Shown piece by piece: positions 34,294 to 46,900 of a stretch of DNA of 64,000 nucleotides. The first letter of the stretch is position 1; each line of letters starts with the position of its first letter. The notes below the pieces were generated by a model that was not told the origin of the DNA, did not search any database, and saw nothing but the letters and a program-made list of their open reading frames with translations. A program made the position numbers and the translations under genes. Origin of the DNA: Datnioides undecimradiatus (taxonomy: Eukaryota; Chordata; Actinopteri; Lobotiformes; Datnioididae); the NCBI GenBank assembly GCA_008933995.1, contig WARS01000013.1, positions 10,870,023 to 10,934,022 on the forward strand. Reading direction: 5' to 3'.

Positions 34294-35336
34294 CTAGTAG
34301 TGGTAATCTTCTTCATCTTCACCCCCATCTGCAAAAATAAAGGTGAAGGCGGGCTCTTCAAAACCGTAATGTTCATGGAAAATGCCACCGTCCTCCACAT
34401 CATGATGAACGATCCAGTGGAAGTCTGGCTCCTCCATGAAGGGACTATCATCAAAGTCATGGAAGATGTCTGCAAAATGGAAGTGGAAATTTGCCTCGTA
34501 TTCATCCTCAGGATCAGTGGGGGAGTCATCTTTTAGGAAAGCCTCATGACCCATGCTGTCATACACCCTCCTTGTTTCCTTGTTGGAGAGCACCTTGTAT
34601 GCTAGAAGAGGAGAAAGCATTGCTTTGGGTGAGATACACTCAGTTACAGGTTCATACTGGGTGCACCAAGCTGAAAGTAACAGTCTGTAACAACAGTTGC
34701 AATAAATCCTGCCTCCTGAAGCATTTTGGTGTTTGATAACACTAAATGTGCTGTTGAATTTGTATTGCATTACACTGTTTTGTTGTTTGTTTGTTTTTAA
34801 TATCTTCCATCCCAGTTATATAAGTGACAAATAGTAAAATTTGTAGAATCTGTAGTTTTGAAAACAAAACAGTGTAAGTTTCTTGAATGTTGGATTTGCT
34901 GTAGCAGATGTTGTTAGGCTGCATCACTTCAAGATGGGTCTGCTTCAAAACTGGCTGTTTTATGTTAAGTTGATAAAAACTGTTTTAAAGTGATTACACC
35001 ATTTTATTTTTGTTAATGACTTGTTCACCATTATAAAAACTACACTAAAAAAGGATTATTTTTTTAAAGGAATGTTTTACCTTCAGCAATCTCCCTGAAA
35101 GTCTTCTCTGCCTCGGCGCTCTTATTCTTATCGGGGTGGTACTTAATGGCCAGCTTGCGGAAATTCTTCTTTATCTGGCTGTCAGTTGCAGTTGGCTCAA
35201 CATTGAGAGTATCATAGTAATTTCTGCTTGTCTCTGGGGCAGCAGGCAGGACTTCAGATAGGCAGAGCTGCAGGACCACGCAGAGCTGCAGGATCACGCA
35301 GACTTGCATCCAGTGCAAAACACCTTGCGCTGCCAT
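34294..35336 (-). CDS. DNAJB9-like ER J-domain protein
   Basis: Coding exons are 35081-35336 and 34294-34601 (minus), with intron 34602-35080; together 187 codons plus stop. Residues 10-31 are a hydrophobic signal peptide or anchor. Residues about 39-108 form a J domain with NYYDTLNVEP, the HPD tripeptide at 67-69 (KYHPDKNKS) and a helix IV ending YDSMGHEAF, very like DNAJB9 (ERdj4). The J domain stimulates BiP ATPase, and DNAJB9 works in ER-associated degradation and restrains IRE1. The remaining 79 residues are acidic and rich in Phe and His (FHFHFADIFHDF), end EDEEDYHY, and lack the cysteines of the human tail. Human DNAJB9 is 223 residues, so the tail is short and unlike it. No KDEL-type signal is present. 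It could be a divergent paralogue and not the main orthologue. Confidence 0.85.
35263..35298 (-). repeat. 18-nt tandem duplication inside the signal peptide
   Basis: Two adjacent 18-base units, 35,263-35,280 and 35,281-35,298, differ at one base. They encode the repeated VILQLC / VVLQLC of the DNAJB9-like hydrophobic leader. Confidence 0.85.
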
Positions 35337-36550
35337 GCTGGGCGCCTAAGCAGAGATGAGCAAGTTTGGTGTTACACAAAGAAGTTATCTGGAAGTACAG
35401 TTACCTTGCGGTTTGGGAGGTCATCTGCATATTTACATAGTGTAAAAGCTGTTCAGATTACACGTCAGCAGTACCAGTACTCTGCAGCCGAGCGGACAAC
35501 TCTTCCCAGACCCTGTCTCAAAGAATTAGTTTACCAAAATCGACTGACAGCTTTAAGACTCAAGATTGTTAACGCCTCCTCCAGCCGAAATACGCACAAA
35601 ATGTGGAAGTGAAAGTGCATGAAACTAAATGCAACCTCTCACGGCTGTTCCAAACTGAGCTCGTGGTCGTTCAGCAAAACCATTACCACCGGGTCTCTAG
35701 AAAAATGTCTGATTCTGCTTTTATAAAGCAAACAAAGTAGATACACATTGGTTGCAGTTCGGGAAAGTCACCACTAGATGGTAAGGTGGCGCTAAGAGGA
35801 AACGGTGAGGAAGAGGATCATCTTCTTCGTTGGTACTGAAAGATGCATGAAGAAATGTGGTAAACAGCACCGGGGCCTTGAAGAATTGTCAAAAATAACA
35901 CACAAGCCTGATAGCTTTTGTTAGCAGGAATAGCTGCGTAGATTTCATGAATCAGGGAAAGGTGTTTCTGCGAGAGAGTTAGTCGTCAGTTCTCCGGACA
36001 CTGTTCATAGTTTCCAGGTAAGACATCATAGCATTTAGCAAGTTAGCCAGATAACGTTCGCAAGCTAATATTAGCCTAAAATGGTGGCACCAACTTATTC
36101 AGGTACAGGGCACGACAGACTGTGCTTCCTTTACCGACCTTTAGCCCTGTGCATTGAGTTTAGCCTCGCATGATATGGACCCAGTTGTTGTTTAGTGTTA
36201 TTTTAACATCGTGCTGGCTGCTGTTGACCACTCGTTGACAATAACACCACCAGTGTTACTCAATATTTGCCGGTTGTTGTCACGTGCTGGCTGTTTTTCA
36301 GCCCTCGCTTTATCCAGTTGAACCAGGAATTCCTTCCCAAAATCTTTCATGTCCATGTTCTGCTTTACCTTTAATGCTAATGTTTCAACTTGGGTTTATG
36401 TTTTTATCTTGCAGATCTTTAGGGGATTGCACTGCTCCAAAGAAAATCTGTTCATGACTTCTTTACCTGTGTATGTGAATGTTTGCCAGGTCACGTCAGC
36501 CCCCCTCATACACATGAGTGCCGTTTTCTCCTCGCGCTGGGCCGAGCGCC
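35337..36550. promoter_or_regulatory. head-to-head promoter region with zc3h10 5' UTR
   Basis: The DNAJB9-like gene starts leftwards and zc3h10 rightwards from this interval, so the two probably share or abut promoters. For zc3h10, a non-coding exon ends at 36,017 (TTTCCAG followed by GTAAGA) and the next begins at 36,415 after ATCTTGCAG, 136 bases before the chosen ATG. The interval is richer in CpG than the left half of the window. I see no convincing TATA box. Transcription start sites cannot be placed. Confidence 0.5.
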
Positions 36551-38869
36551 ATGCCTGACCGGGACAGTTCCTACCTGTCAGGTGGTGGTGGGAGTGCTGG
36601 TAGTCTGGGTGAGGAAGGAGGACCTGGGTCTGGTTTGGCAGGGGGCTCCACAGAGGGCAGAGGAGGTTCAGGAGGAAGTGTTGGAGGCAACGTCTCTGGT
36701 TCTGGGAGCATGGGGGGTGGAGGGGCGCTAGGAAATGGCAACAGCTGTGGGAACGGGGGAGGTGGGGGACAAGGTGCAGGACTGGCATTGGACGGTGTCT
36801 GCAGGGACTTCATACGCAACGTCTGCAAGAGAGGGAAGCGCTGCCGCTTTAGACACCCAGACTTCAATGAAGTTCCAGACCTCGGAGTGCAAAAGAATGA
36901 ATTCATCTTCTGTCATGACCACCAGAACAAAGAGTGTATGCGCTCCAACTGCCGCTTTGTCCATGGCTCTAAAGACGATGAAGACTATTACAAGAAAACA
37001 GGAGAGCTGCCCCTCAGACTGAGAGGCAAAGTTGCAGCACGGCTGGGCCTGTCTCCCATGGATCTTCCCCATAGCCGTGGGGAGGTCCCTATCTGCAGAG
37101 ACTTCCTGAAGGGAGAGTGCCAGAGGGGCAATAAATGTAAATTCCGCCATGTCAAAAAAGACTATGAATATGAGCCTTCCAGGGTTGGAGTCGGTGGTGT
37201 CGTGGGGCCAGGTACCAGTGGAATGGTGAATGCTGGTGGAGGGATAGGTGGTGGTGGAGGAGGTGCCTGTGGAGGAATGCAAGGACTTGTTGGAGGTGGA
37301 GGAGGAAGTAATATGATGGGGATGGGTTGTCCTAGCCTGGGCGGGTGCAGAGATCCAGGTATCTCAGGAGTTGGGGGAGTAGGTGGAGGTGGTATGAGCG
37401 GCTGCCTGTCTATAAGCTCTGCAGGGCAGCGACGTTATGACAGAAGCTCATGCTCTGTGTATGACCCTCTGCTTGAAAGTGGGCTTTTTGATGCTGGCTC
37501 CCTGGAGGCCTCAATGGACCACACCGCTCTGCAGTTGAAGAGGAGGCGTTTGGAGGGGCTGCGTTTGGCAGATGGGAGTGGAGGAGGACACTATGAGCTG
37601 GGAGTACAAGCCACCTTGCCACCACGTCCTCTGGAGTACAGGTTTCTAGAGGAAGAGAACTCACTGCTGAGGAAGAGAGTGGAAGAACTGAAGAAGCAGG
37701 TTAGAATGAGAGGTGGAAAAAATAAGCATGTAAACATAATTTGTATCTTTGTGCAATCCACATAAGAAATTACACCAGATCTTCCCCTCATGCATTGTGG
37801 TTCATTCAAGTCTAAATACATGATTTTATTTACTATGAAATATAATTTGCCTTTTTAATAACCAATACCAGATACAATAGCATTTGAAACAAAGTTAAAA
37901 ATATCAGAGGAGTTGATGCAAAACGATTGCAGCATGACAGATTAATGTTAATGTACTCTAAAGTTTGTGACCTGAACAGGATCAACTACAAGTTTAATAC
38001 AGAAAAATATGAGTTTATCTTCCTTTCTGTATTATTGAACAGTAAGAATTGTAGCCAAGCTGAGATATAGCAGACCTATTTCAAACCTAAGGAAGGGTTT
38101 TTCCTTCACTGTCACCTGACTAAAACAGCAATGAATTTATTTGGGAATGTTTAAAGGATAAGATCTTCTGTAATATCACATGACACAAACAGTGTGGGAA
38201 GAGTAACCATTTCTTGTTTTTTCTGTACAAACTTATTTAGTCAAACCTGCAATTATGTTTAGTGATTATGTCTAGAGTTGCCTGTCAATAAACCGTTTTC
38301 TTTTTAAACCCAGTGCACAGGCATTTTCTCTAACCAATGTATTGTGTGTTTCTCAGGTTTCAAATCTCATCGCCACAAATGAAGTTCTTCTGGAGCAGAA
38401 TGCCCAGTTTCGAAGCCAGGCCAAGGTCATGACGCTGTCTTCCACTCCTGCACCCACCGAACAGAGCCTGGCACCCCCTGTGGGCGCAGTGAGTTCCTAC
38501 AATCATGGCATAGCCCAGACTCACACTACCCTGAGCAGCGCTGGACTGCAGCCTCGGCCTGTGACCCAGCAAGACCTGGTTGCTCCTACTGGCGCTCCTG
38601 CAGCGCCCCCAACAAATGCTGCCCCACCTACAGCCCCTCCACCTCACCTCAACCCTGAGATCACCCCCCTCTCAGCTGCCCTTGCTCAAACCATCGCACA
38701 AGGGATGGCACCACCTGTTTCTATGGCACCAGTGGCTGTATCTGTGGCACCAGTGGCAGTGTCCATGACACAGCCCCTGCCTGGCATTACCATGAGTCAC
38801 GCCACCACTCCAATGGTCTCATACCCGATAGCAAGTCAAAGCATGAGGATCACAACTCTGCCTCATTAA
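36551..38869 (+). CDS. zc3h10: zinc finger CCCH-type containing 10
   Basis: Coding exons are 36551-37699 and 38357-38869, joined in frame to 553 codons plus stop. Three CCCH fingers: residues 84-102 (C-x7-C-x5-C-x3-H), 121-138 (C-x7-C-x4-C-x3-H) and 182-200 (C-x7-C-x5-C-x3-H). A leucine-rich coiled coil, YRFLEEENSLLRKRVEELKK and onwards, runs through about 363-405 across the splice junction. The C-terminal Pro/Ala-rich region ends SQSMRITTLPH, almost identical to the human ending. ZC3H10 is known as an RNA-binding regulator that inhibits some pre-microRNA processing and affects mitochondrial function. The start at MPDRDSS matches the mammalian start; an in-frame ATG 33 bases upstream would add 11 residues. 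It is longer than the human protein because of Gly-rich stretches at 11-78 and 213-284. esyt1 follows on the same strand, as in mammals. Confidence 0.95.
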
Positions 38870-40270
38870 CTAAATAAGTGCAGTACTGTAGTACTCACAA
38901 TCTGGCTGTAGCATCCTTAAAATGGATTTTTAACTAAGATTGTGCTCCTCTGTGTTATGGGAGACTGATGACAAAGCAGTGAATGACTGTGAGACAGCAA
39001 GGCGTAAACGTAAGGGTGAGCTTCTCCATCAGAGGGCGGCATTAAAGACTTTTAAATTCAGCCTCCCTGACTTTACATTGTGTGACAACATCTCACGTGC
39101 ATATTCTTCCTAACTGACCTGTGAACAGCTTTCAGTACCAAAGGGATCTGTTCAAACATAGGCACCTGAAACAGCAGCAAACTGCAAAGATGTGGGGGCA
39201 TCAACAACATTTGATCTGCAAGACTGCTGTGCCATCCTTGTGGGTACATGAAAACTTTGGAAGCATATTTTTGTGTCTTGTTCTGGTGTAAATTAACTTT
39301 GGTACTTTGCACATTTAAAAAAAAAAAAGAATAACACACTCAAACAGTGAATCTTGTGTTGTCTGTCACTTTGTTTACACTTCTGTGCACTTTTACTTTT
39401 ACATGCACATGTCACACAGGTAGAATAGAGCACCCCTGCCCATAGATGGACAGTTTCAGTAGCAAATGCTTGTACTGACATCCCATTGCTTGAGTCATTT
39501 GGGTGGAGTCGTGTAGTGCAAACCTGAATTCAATACCCCTGCTTCTTCAGCAGCCTCATATCCGTGTTGCTGTTCAAACACGTGGGATGTTTGGTGTTTG
39601 TGTGTCATAAGCACTGGGAGGCATGGCCCACAGTTGTGTGCTCACACCGGATTTAGGGATTGAGGAGAATGCACAGTCTGCTGTTTTTAAAACAAACTGG
39701 AGCAGCAGAACTGGTGTGTTAACGTTGTGACACCGAATGGCGGACATATAGCTCTATCTCCTTGAAGTGAAGCTGTTAATATGGTTTATATGACAGGTAC
39801 CGTCGCGAGTTAGAAGGTTACATTTGACCAATACAAGAAAGGTTTCGATTACGTAGCGACTGCGTGACAACTGTGACGCTGCAGTAATAACAGTAATTAG
39901 CGCAAATTTGATGACCGCGTTGCTGCAGCAGCGAAAGAGTCAAAGATGCGTTTTTTTCCTCAGTGGGCGTGTTTTCTTTCAGATAACGGGACTGTGCGAG
40001 AAGAGCTCAACTTGTCTTCGGCCTCTTCTCCCGAACCTCGTCGGATTCAGTAAAACTGCTAACAAGTATAATGTTTTCAGAGCCGTGAAGAGGATGCGAC
40101 AGTGAAGAAGCCTGCACGAGCCGCTACGCATTTGTTCTAACGTAAGCTGCCGTTAGAAATGAGACATTAGAGGAACCGTTTGTGCCGTTCAGACGCACTT
40201 TTTCCCATTAATTTTAATCCAGCGGTTACGTATTAGTGATATATTCTGGGCTTAGACAATACTAATAGTT
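38870..40270 (+). other. zc3h10 3' UTR, then esyt1 promoter and 5' UTR
   Basis: A possible poly(A) signal of the ATTAAA type lies at 39,041, 172 bases after the zc3h10 stop. The stretch from about 39,700 is richer in CpG and probably holds the esyt1 promoter. An in-frame TAG at 40,253-40,255 precedes the esyt1 ATG. No other gene fits here. Confidence 0.5.
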
Positions 40271-43200
40271 ATGCAAAGCGACAAATCTCAACCGAGTGAG
40301 CCTAAGGGCGCTGAGAAGAAAGCGCTGAGCACTGTGGCGACAGAAGCTCCTAAACCGAAGGGGATAAGTGCCGTCGCGGTGCTGTGGACGTTTGGGAAAT
40401 GCCTGGGAGCCTTGCTGCCCGTCTACCTGGCCGGGTACTACCGGGTCAGCACCAGTCTGTTGGTGTGCGGCATGATGGTCTACACGGGATGGAAACATGC
40501 CCGAGAAGCCAAGGAGGCGCGCCTGAGGTCGGCCATACAGTTTCTCAACAACGAGGAGGAGTATACATCCATGAAAGTGTCCAAAATCAAGCGAGATCTT
40601 CCTGCGTGGGTGAGAAATGAGCCTGCAAACTGTCAGCGTGTCTTATACCTTTATGAAATATCCACACATCAGCTCTCTACTAACTTCGCGGATCCCATTT
40701 TGACCTAGAGTAACCCCGCGTTACGCGTAATAAATCATAATATGTGAACCCTAAAATCATAATCTCGCCAGCATGCACCCGCTGCAGGGGTTTTCCAGTA
40801 AATCAGGCCAGTCATATCTTATTTTTAGCTAATACGGCATAGGTCCAGTCTTTGTCCAGTCCACTTTTAATGTGGATTTTCTGCAAATGTATCTAGGCGG
40901 GTAGATCATATTAGAAACATAAACTTTTAGTTTCATCAAGAAAACATTGGAGGAAACGTTTCCCATCACTCACTTCTGTGTGAATAAGATGCAGCCACTG
41001 CTCTTGATTCTTGATACTCTCTTAAAAACAGTTTTTCTTACTGTCCCCAAATGATATTAAGGTCCTAATTATAAGATGCATGTAAGCAGATGTGCAAAAG
41101 TCCCTTTTCGTTGTATGCCCTTTGTTTCCACATTACTTTTACACTATTTGTTCTCACGTTATTTCTACTAAGGCAGTTGCAAATTTGCCTTGTATCTGTT
41201 TGCATTTCAAGACCAAACTTGTTTGAAAGCATAATGTGGAAATTCTGAAAACATTGCAACTGCAACAAAACAACCCATAAAACTACTGGGTCCTGTGTGC
41301 AGTTTCAACCAATGTGACTAGAAAAAAAAGTCAATAAGCATCACAGTCTTGATTTGCCTGCTATACATCCTTAGGGTATATGCACCTAAAATATAAAACC
41401 CGCATGGGGCTGTTTGGACCACACCCTGTTCCTGTGGCTACTTGTCATTGAGTGATTTCAGTGATTGCTTGCATAAGCACACAGAATGCATGCTCCACAT
41501 CAAAGTATTCAAAACAAGGTATTATCATGTTGTTCCCTGGTGTTTCTCTCCAGTATGAATAACAAATGGAATGAATAAGAATTGATTCTGAGATTTTCAC
41601 ATTTCTTATGTTTAAAACTGGGTGTAACAAGCACTTTGGTGAAATTATCAGTGCTTTTGATGACATTTCCAGCTGTCAAAGGAATCCTTTCCCTACCCTG
41701 TTGTTGTTTACTAGGATTAATGGAGTATGTGCCTATTGTTTTTCTTCCTTTCAGGTCAACTTTCCAGATGTTGAGAAGGTTGAGTGGCTGAATAAGGTAA
41801 AATGTCAGTGGTTTCCTATTACACTTCACCTTTCTACTGTATGACATTAAACAAAGAGGGTTGTTTTCCTCCTTTAGTAAGCCCACAGCAAACACATGCA
41901 TCTGTCTCTTCAGTTGCCCAGCTGCTGTGCTGATTGACAGTCAGTAGAGTATGCTACGCTAGCTGTTAGTAGCTGATAGATTGTAGCACTACTGCTGTTG
42001 CTGCCATGTTCCAGAAAAGGCCACACCCCCATTAGTCTAGCCACTTTGTCTGTACTGCAGTGAGCAGGCCCTGTGCCAGGCAACTCTCTCAACATTTCCA
42101 TTTCATTGCTGGCTAGCTCACAGGAAGGAGGAGGAGCTGCCCAGCCCCCAAAACTAAATTAAACCATGACATTGCCCCCCTTTTTTGCTTCCTTCTAGCC
42201 CAGAGAAGCTAGAGACATTAATATAGACATGCAGAAATAAAAGTATTCGTGCTAACAAGACCACGAGATCCAAGTGACAGAGTGCCAGACAAAGCAGAGG
42301 TTTAAGACACGTTACTGGAGGGGGTGGTCAGCAGATTCCCTCGTTGTGCTTTATCCTTCACAGAAGCAGGCAGCTGATGACTCATTCTCTACTTATGCCA
42401 CACTGTAAACGAACTCTGGGTTTCTTTTTTTCACAGTTACACAAGCGCGCAAGCAAACACTGGCTTTGCTTTTGGTTCTTTCCCACTTAAAATAATACCA
42501 AACATGTTTATGTAACAACATTTATATTTTGCATGAAGTATTACCACGTAGTGTTCTTGATTCAGTATGCTATACACAAGGACCCAAAGTAGATGTTGAA
42601 CAGCTGAGGAGGCCCAACTGGTCTGCAGCTGTCATTCTTCAGTCTTTGCATATGAAAGCCAAAGCATGTGACAGATTTTTCCATGAGGTTAAAATGACAA
42701 AGTTTTCTTACAGAGAACGCCTAGTTGCAGGGATATATGTTGTACATTATGATTTATCATCACTCATAAAAAAACATATCACTGCTGACATGTCTAGGTG
42801 CTGCAGCAGGTGTGGCCATTTGTTGGCCAATACCTCGAAAAACTGCTGGTGGAAACCATTGCCCCATCAATCCGAGCCTCCAGCACCCATCTCCAGACCC
42901 TCAGCTTCACAAAAGTAGACATGGGAGACAAGGTGATGCCACTAATAGCTTAACTAAAAAATGATACTGCCATGAAGAATCGCAAAAGTGATGCATGCCA
43001 TTTATATCGTTTAAATAAATGTGTTGTCTGTTTGCTCCAGGCCATGAAGGTTGTAGGGATTAAGGCACACACAGAGAATGACAAAGGACAAGTCCTGCTG
43101 GATCTGTATATTAGGTAAATATTTATCCATTGTTCTTTGTGAGTCACCGCCACGTCCGTGTTCCAACTTTTAAAAGGCACTGTTGTCTATGACATTTTTG

Positions 43201-43982
43201 TTCTTCTGTCCTCAGCTATGTTGGCAATGTTGAGATCAATGTTGAGGTTAAGAGGTACTTCTGCAAAGCTGGAGTCAAAGGAATACAGGTCTGTCATTTC
43301 AAGCTTAAAAGTATAATTTGACTGAATTACAGAGTAACATGGCATTAATAGAGACGACATCACAACCATGCTTTTTCCCTACATGTCTTCAGCTACATGG
43401 GATGATGCGGGTGATTCTGGAACCTCTGATTGGAGATGTGCCAATAGTTGGTGCGGTCACCATGTTTTTCATCCAGCGGCCTGTATGTCCATACACATTC
43501 ACCTCTGTTTGTCCTTTTCTTGTTGCCTCTCAACCCCCACTTCTGTGACTATCATGTATCTCAGTATATATATAGTCTTGTATGCATTTCCTGCTATTGA
43601 TTTCAAATCTATCCTGAATGATTTACATCACACAGCACATTTCTCTGTCTTATCTCTTCCAAGAAACTAGACATCAATTGGACTGGACTGACAAATTTGT
43701 TGGATATACCTGGACTAAAGTGAGTTATGCTGAAATTGGTTTACACATTAATAACAACCACAACTTTACAATAAACAAAATCTCACACTATTTTATTCAT
43801 GTATGGGTTTTATTATAGTGTGTACATTTGCATTTAAATGCTGTTTGTTTTTTTGTCTCAGTGTCATGTCTGACAGCATGATCATGGATGCTATTGCCTC
43901 CTTCTTGGTGCTACCCAACCGTTTGGTTGTCCCACTGGTTCAGGGTCTGCATGTGGCCCAGCTCCGCTCTCCGTTGCCCAGG
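40271..43982 (+). other. esyt1: esyt1 exons 1-8: ER anchor and SMP domain
   Basis: Exons: 40271-40609, 41755-41796, 42798-42932, 43041-43114, 43216-43288, 43393-43482, 43664-43719, 43862-43982. Exon 1 (113 codons) carries the hairpin: ISAVAVLWTFGKCLGALLPV and the following VSTSLLVCGMMVY, with basic residues after it. Exons 2-8 encode the SMP domain. Landmarks shared with human ESYT1 are FPDVEKVEWLNK, VWPFVGQYLEKLL, KRYFCKAGVKGIQLHG, ILEPLIGDVP and FLVLPNRLVVPLV. Intron 2 (41,797-42,797) contains an open frame that is only intron sequence. Confidence 0.92.
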
Positions 43983-46900
43983 GTAAAGTAGAATATTCAC
44001 AGACTACAGACAGAAGGACACTATTTGATATAATTACGCACCTCATGTAATACCAACATATTATATGTTTGACTTTTTCTTTCTTAGGGGGTGGTGCGCA
44101 TCCACCTAGTGGAGGCACAGAATCTAGCAGCAAAGGACAACTACGTGAAAGGGGTAATGGCTGGCTTGTCTGACCCTTATGCCATTTTAAGGGTTGGCCC
44201 TCAGACCTTCACATCCAAACACATTGACAACACAGACTCTCCCAAATGGGAAGAAGTGTATGAGGTATGAAGCAAAGTTTTACAGTTTGAAGTTTGTGTC
44301 ATCATGTGCATATAAAAGTTTTGGAAGAGTCATATGTCATTTCACATTTTTCTGTGTTTGGCGAATCAGACTGTTACACATACAGCGATGAGAATATTCA
44401 TTGTCACTCATGGTCACATGTAGCTGTAGCCAGCTTCCATACAAATCCCCCTGTCAGTCTTCATGTCCTTGTGTGTGTCCGCTACATCAGGTCATAGTCC
44501 ATGAAGTGCCTGGTCAAGAGTTGGAAGTGGAGGTATATGACAAAGACCCAGACCAGGATGATTTCCTGGGCAGGTACATATGCATAGTTCATGTCTCCCG
44601 TGTGTCTATGTTGAATCTTGCATTGTCACCTTTCATCAGTCATCTGTCATGGCAAGGTGGAAAAAGAACACATCTTTTTTCCTTTATTTGAAACATGATG
44701 ATAATTTTATTGTTTATTTAATTCTGTTTTACACACCACCAGGACCAAATTGGATTTGGGCATCGTAAAGAAATCCATAGTTGTGGATGATGTAAGTAAA
44801 ACACTATTGTCATGACATTCACCGTTTGTATAAGCACCGCTATGATCTTTGGATTGTCAATATGTGTCTGTGACTGTCTTCCTAGTGGTTCACTTTGAAA
44901 GACACTCCGTCAGGGCGTGTTCATTTCCGACTGGAGTGGTTGTCATTGCTGCCCAGCACTGATCGGCTAGAGCAGGTTTGAGTCACTCATTTCCACTGAT
45001 GATCTATAGTAAAACATTTGCGTGTGTGAATGGCTTATTCATCATTGTGTTAAACATTTATACTGAAAAAACGTGTTTGTGATTTTCCTCTAGATCCTGA
45101 AGAGGAATGAAAATGTAACTAGCAAGGCTGGTGATCCACCCTCTTCAGCCATCTTAGTTGTATATCTGGACAAGGCTGAGGCACTTCCTGTGAGTCAAAT
45201 GTCTCTACCCTCTGTACCCACATTCGTGCTGAGCACAGAGCTGCTTCCTGTGTGTGTGGTTAAACCGAGGCAGAGCAGTTAACTGCCACCTGTCTGGCAT
45301 TCCTCAAAGTTGTTGGCTTGGCCTCTAAGCCTGTGCACGCCTGTGCACTCTAGCATGCGGGAGTGTGGCTAGCTTTATCAAAGGCTGTTAAATACAGATT
45401 GTACTAATATCTGCTGTTATGCCATCCACTAAAGGGAACAGAAGTGACAAAATTGTTGGAATGAAACTCAGCCTTTGTGGTTTCTTTCAAAGATTTATAC
45501 TTCCTGATTATGCCATGCAGTATGTTGCTTCCTGTCAGCTATTTGTACTGTTGCTATGGTAGCCTTATACACAGCATTATTCACATCAACGATGTGTTGT
45601 CTGAATGATAGATAAGTCTATTTATTGTTCCACTCTTGGTTACAGAATGCCATTGTTCACATGCCTTACTGCGTGTTCATATTTGTCTGTGAATTTGTCT
45701 GTGACTCTGTGTCTTTTAGATGAAAAAGGGAAATAAAGAGCCCAATCCTATGGTGCAGTTGTCTGTGCAGGATATCACTAGAGAGAGCAAGGTATATCTC
45801 CTAGAAAAGTCCATCAAAGCACATGAGATTGTGTTTCTAATTTATTTCCATTTTATATGCATCCTATTTATTCTTGCCTTTAGACTTGCTACACAACCAT
45901 TAATCCAGAATGGGAGGAAGCCTTCACCTTCTTCATCCAGGATCCTCGCAAGCAGGACATAGACATTCAGGTAACAGCTCCTCTGATGAGTGCACTAAAC
46001 TTTGTGTTTGATATTCTGAAAGCCAAATATGTACTCGTCTTATTTTGACTCTCCATGCTAAATCAACCAGGTGAAGGACGCTGACCGAGTGCAGACGCTG
46101 GGCAGTCTGACTATCCCTTTGTCCCGCTTGCTGTCCAATTCTAATCTTTCTCTGGACCAGTGGTTCCAGTTGGACAACTCTGGATCCGCCAGTCGCATCT
46201 ATATCAACACAGTTCTGAGGGTAATTGGCAGCAAGGCACATATGTTGCACTTCATATGACCATTTAATGAATGCCATCTTATCTACCATTTCCTTGAATT
46301 TAGTCACTTTCTTTGCTTCTGTATGTCCCTTTACTATTAATATATAGGTTCTGTGGTTAGATGAGGAACGTATTCTATCTGATGTGTCCTCTTCTCTGGA
46401 TGCCGGACTGTCCAAACAGCGGCCCCAGCAGACATCCCCTCATTCCAGCTTTGCCACAGAGGTAATAGAGGACTGTAGAATTCTGACTTTGACTTAGGAC
46501 TGACTCTTTTTAGGATAAATTTCACATATGTTGCTACCCTAATGAGTTTGTATTTTTTTCAGGGACTGCTTAGAATTCACCTTTTGGCAGGGCAGAATCT
46601 TGTTCCAAAAGATAACATGATGGGAGGCATGGTCAAAGGCAAGAGTGACCCCTATGTCAAGATCAACATCGGAGGAGAAACATTCACAAGTCGGGTGATC
46701 AAGGGTAACCTTAACCCCACGTGGAATGAGATGTATGAGGTAAGTATAGAGGTTATTTATTAAACATAAATGTAACCTTTTAATTGTTGTAGGATTAATA
46801 AAAGTGTCTAAGGTTTTCACATATATATATATATAATGGTCTGGTTTGAGAGTCATTTGACAGTTTTGTCTTTGTTTCAGGTGATTCTTACGCAGCTACC

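Noticed and set aside
35604-35625. IRF-like GAAGTGAAAGTGCATGAAAC near the DNAJB9-like/zc3h10 promoter
   Set aside because: Spacing does not fit GAAANNGAAA; only a partial match.
36518-36550. Upstream in-frame ATG as the zc3h10 start
   Set aside because: The mammalian protein begins MPDRDS, which matches the downstream ATG at 36,551.
42529-42918. Plus-strand open frame of 129 codons
   Set aside because: Most of it is esyt1 intron 2 and it overlaps exon 3 (42,798-42,932) in another frame; the SMP frame explains the exon.
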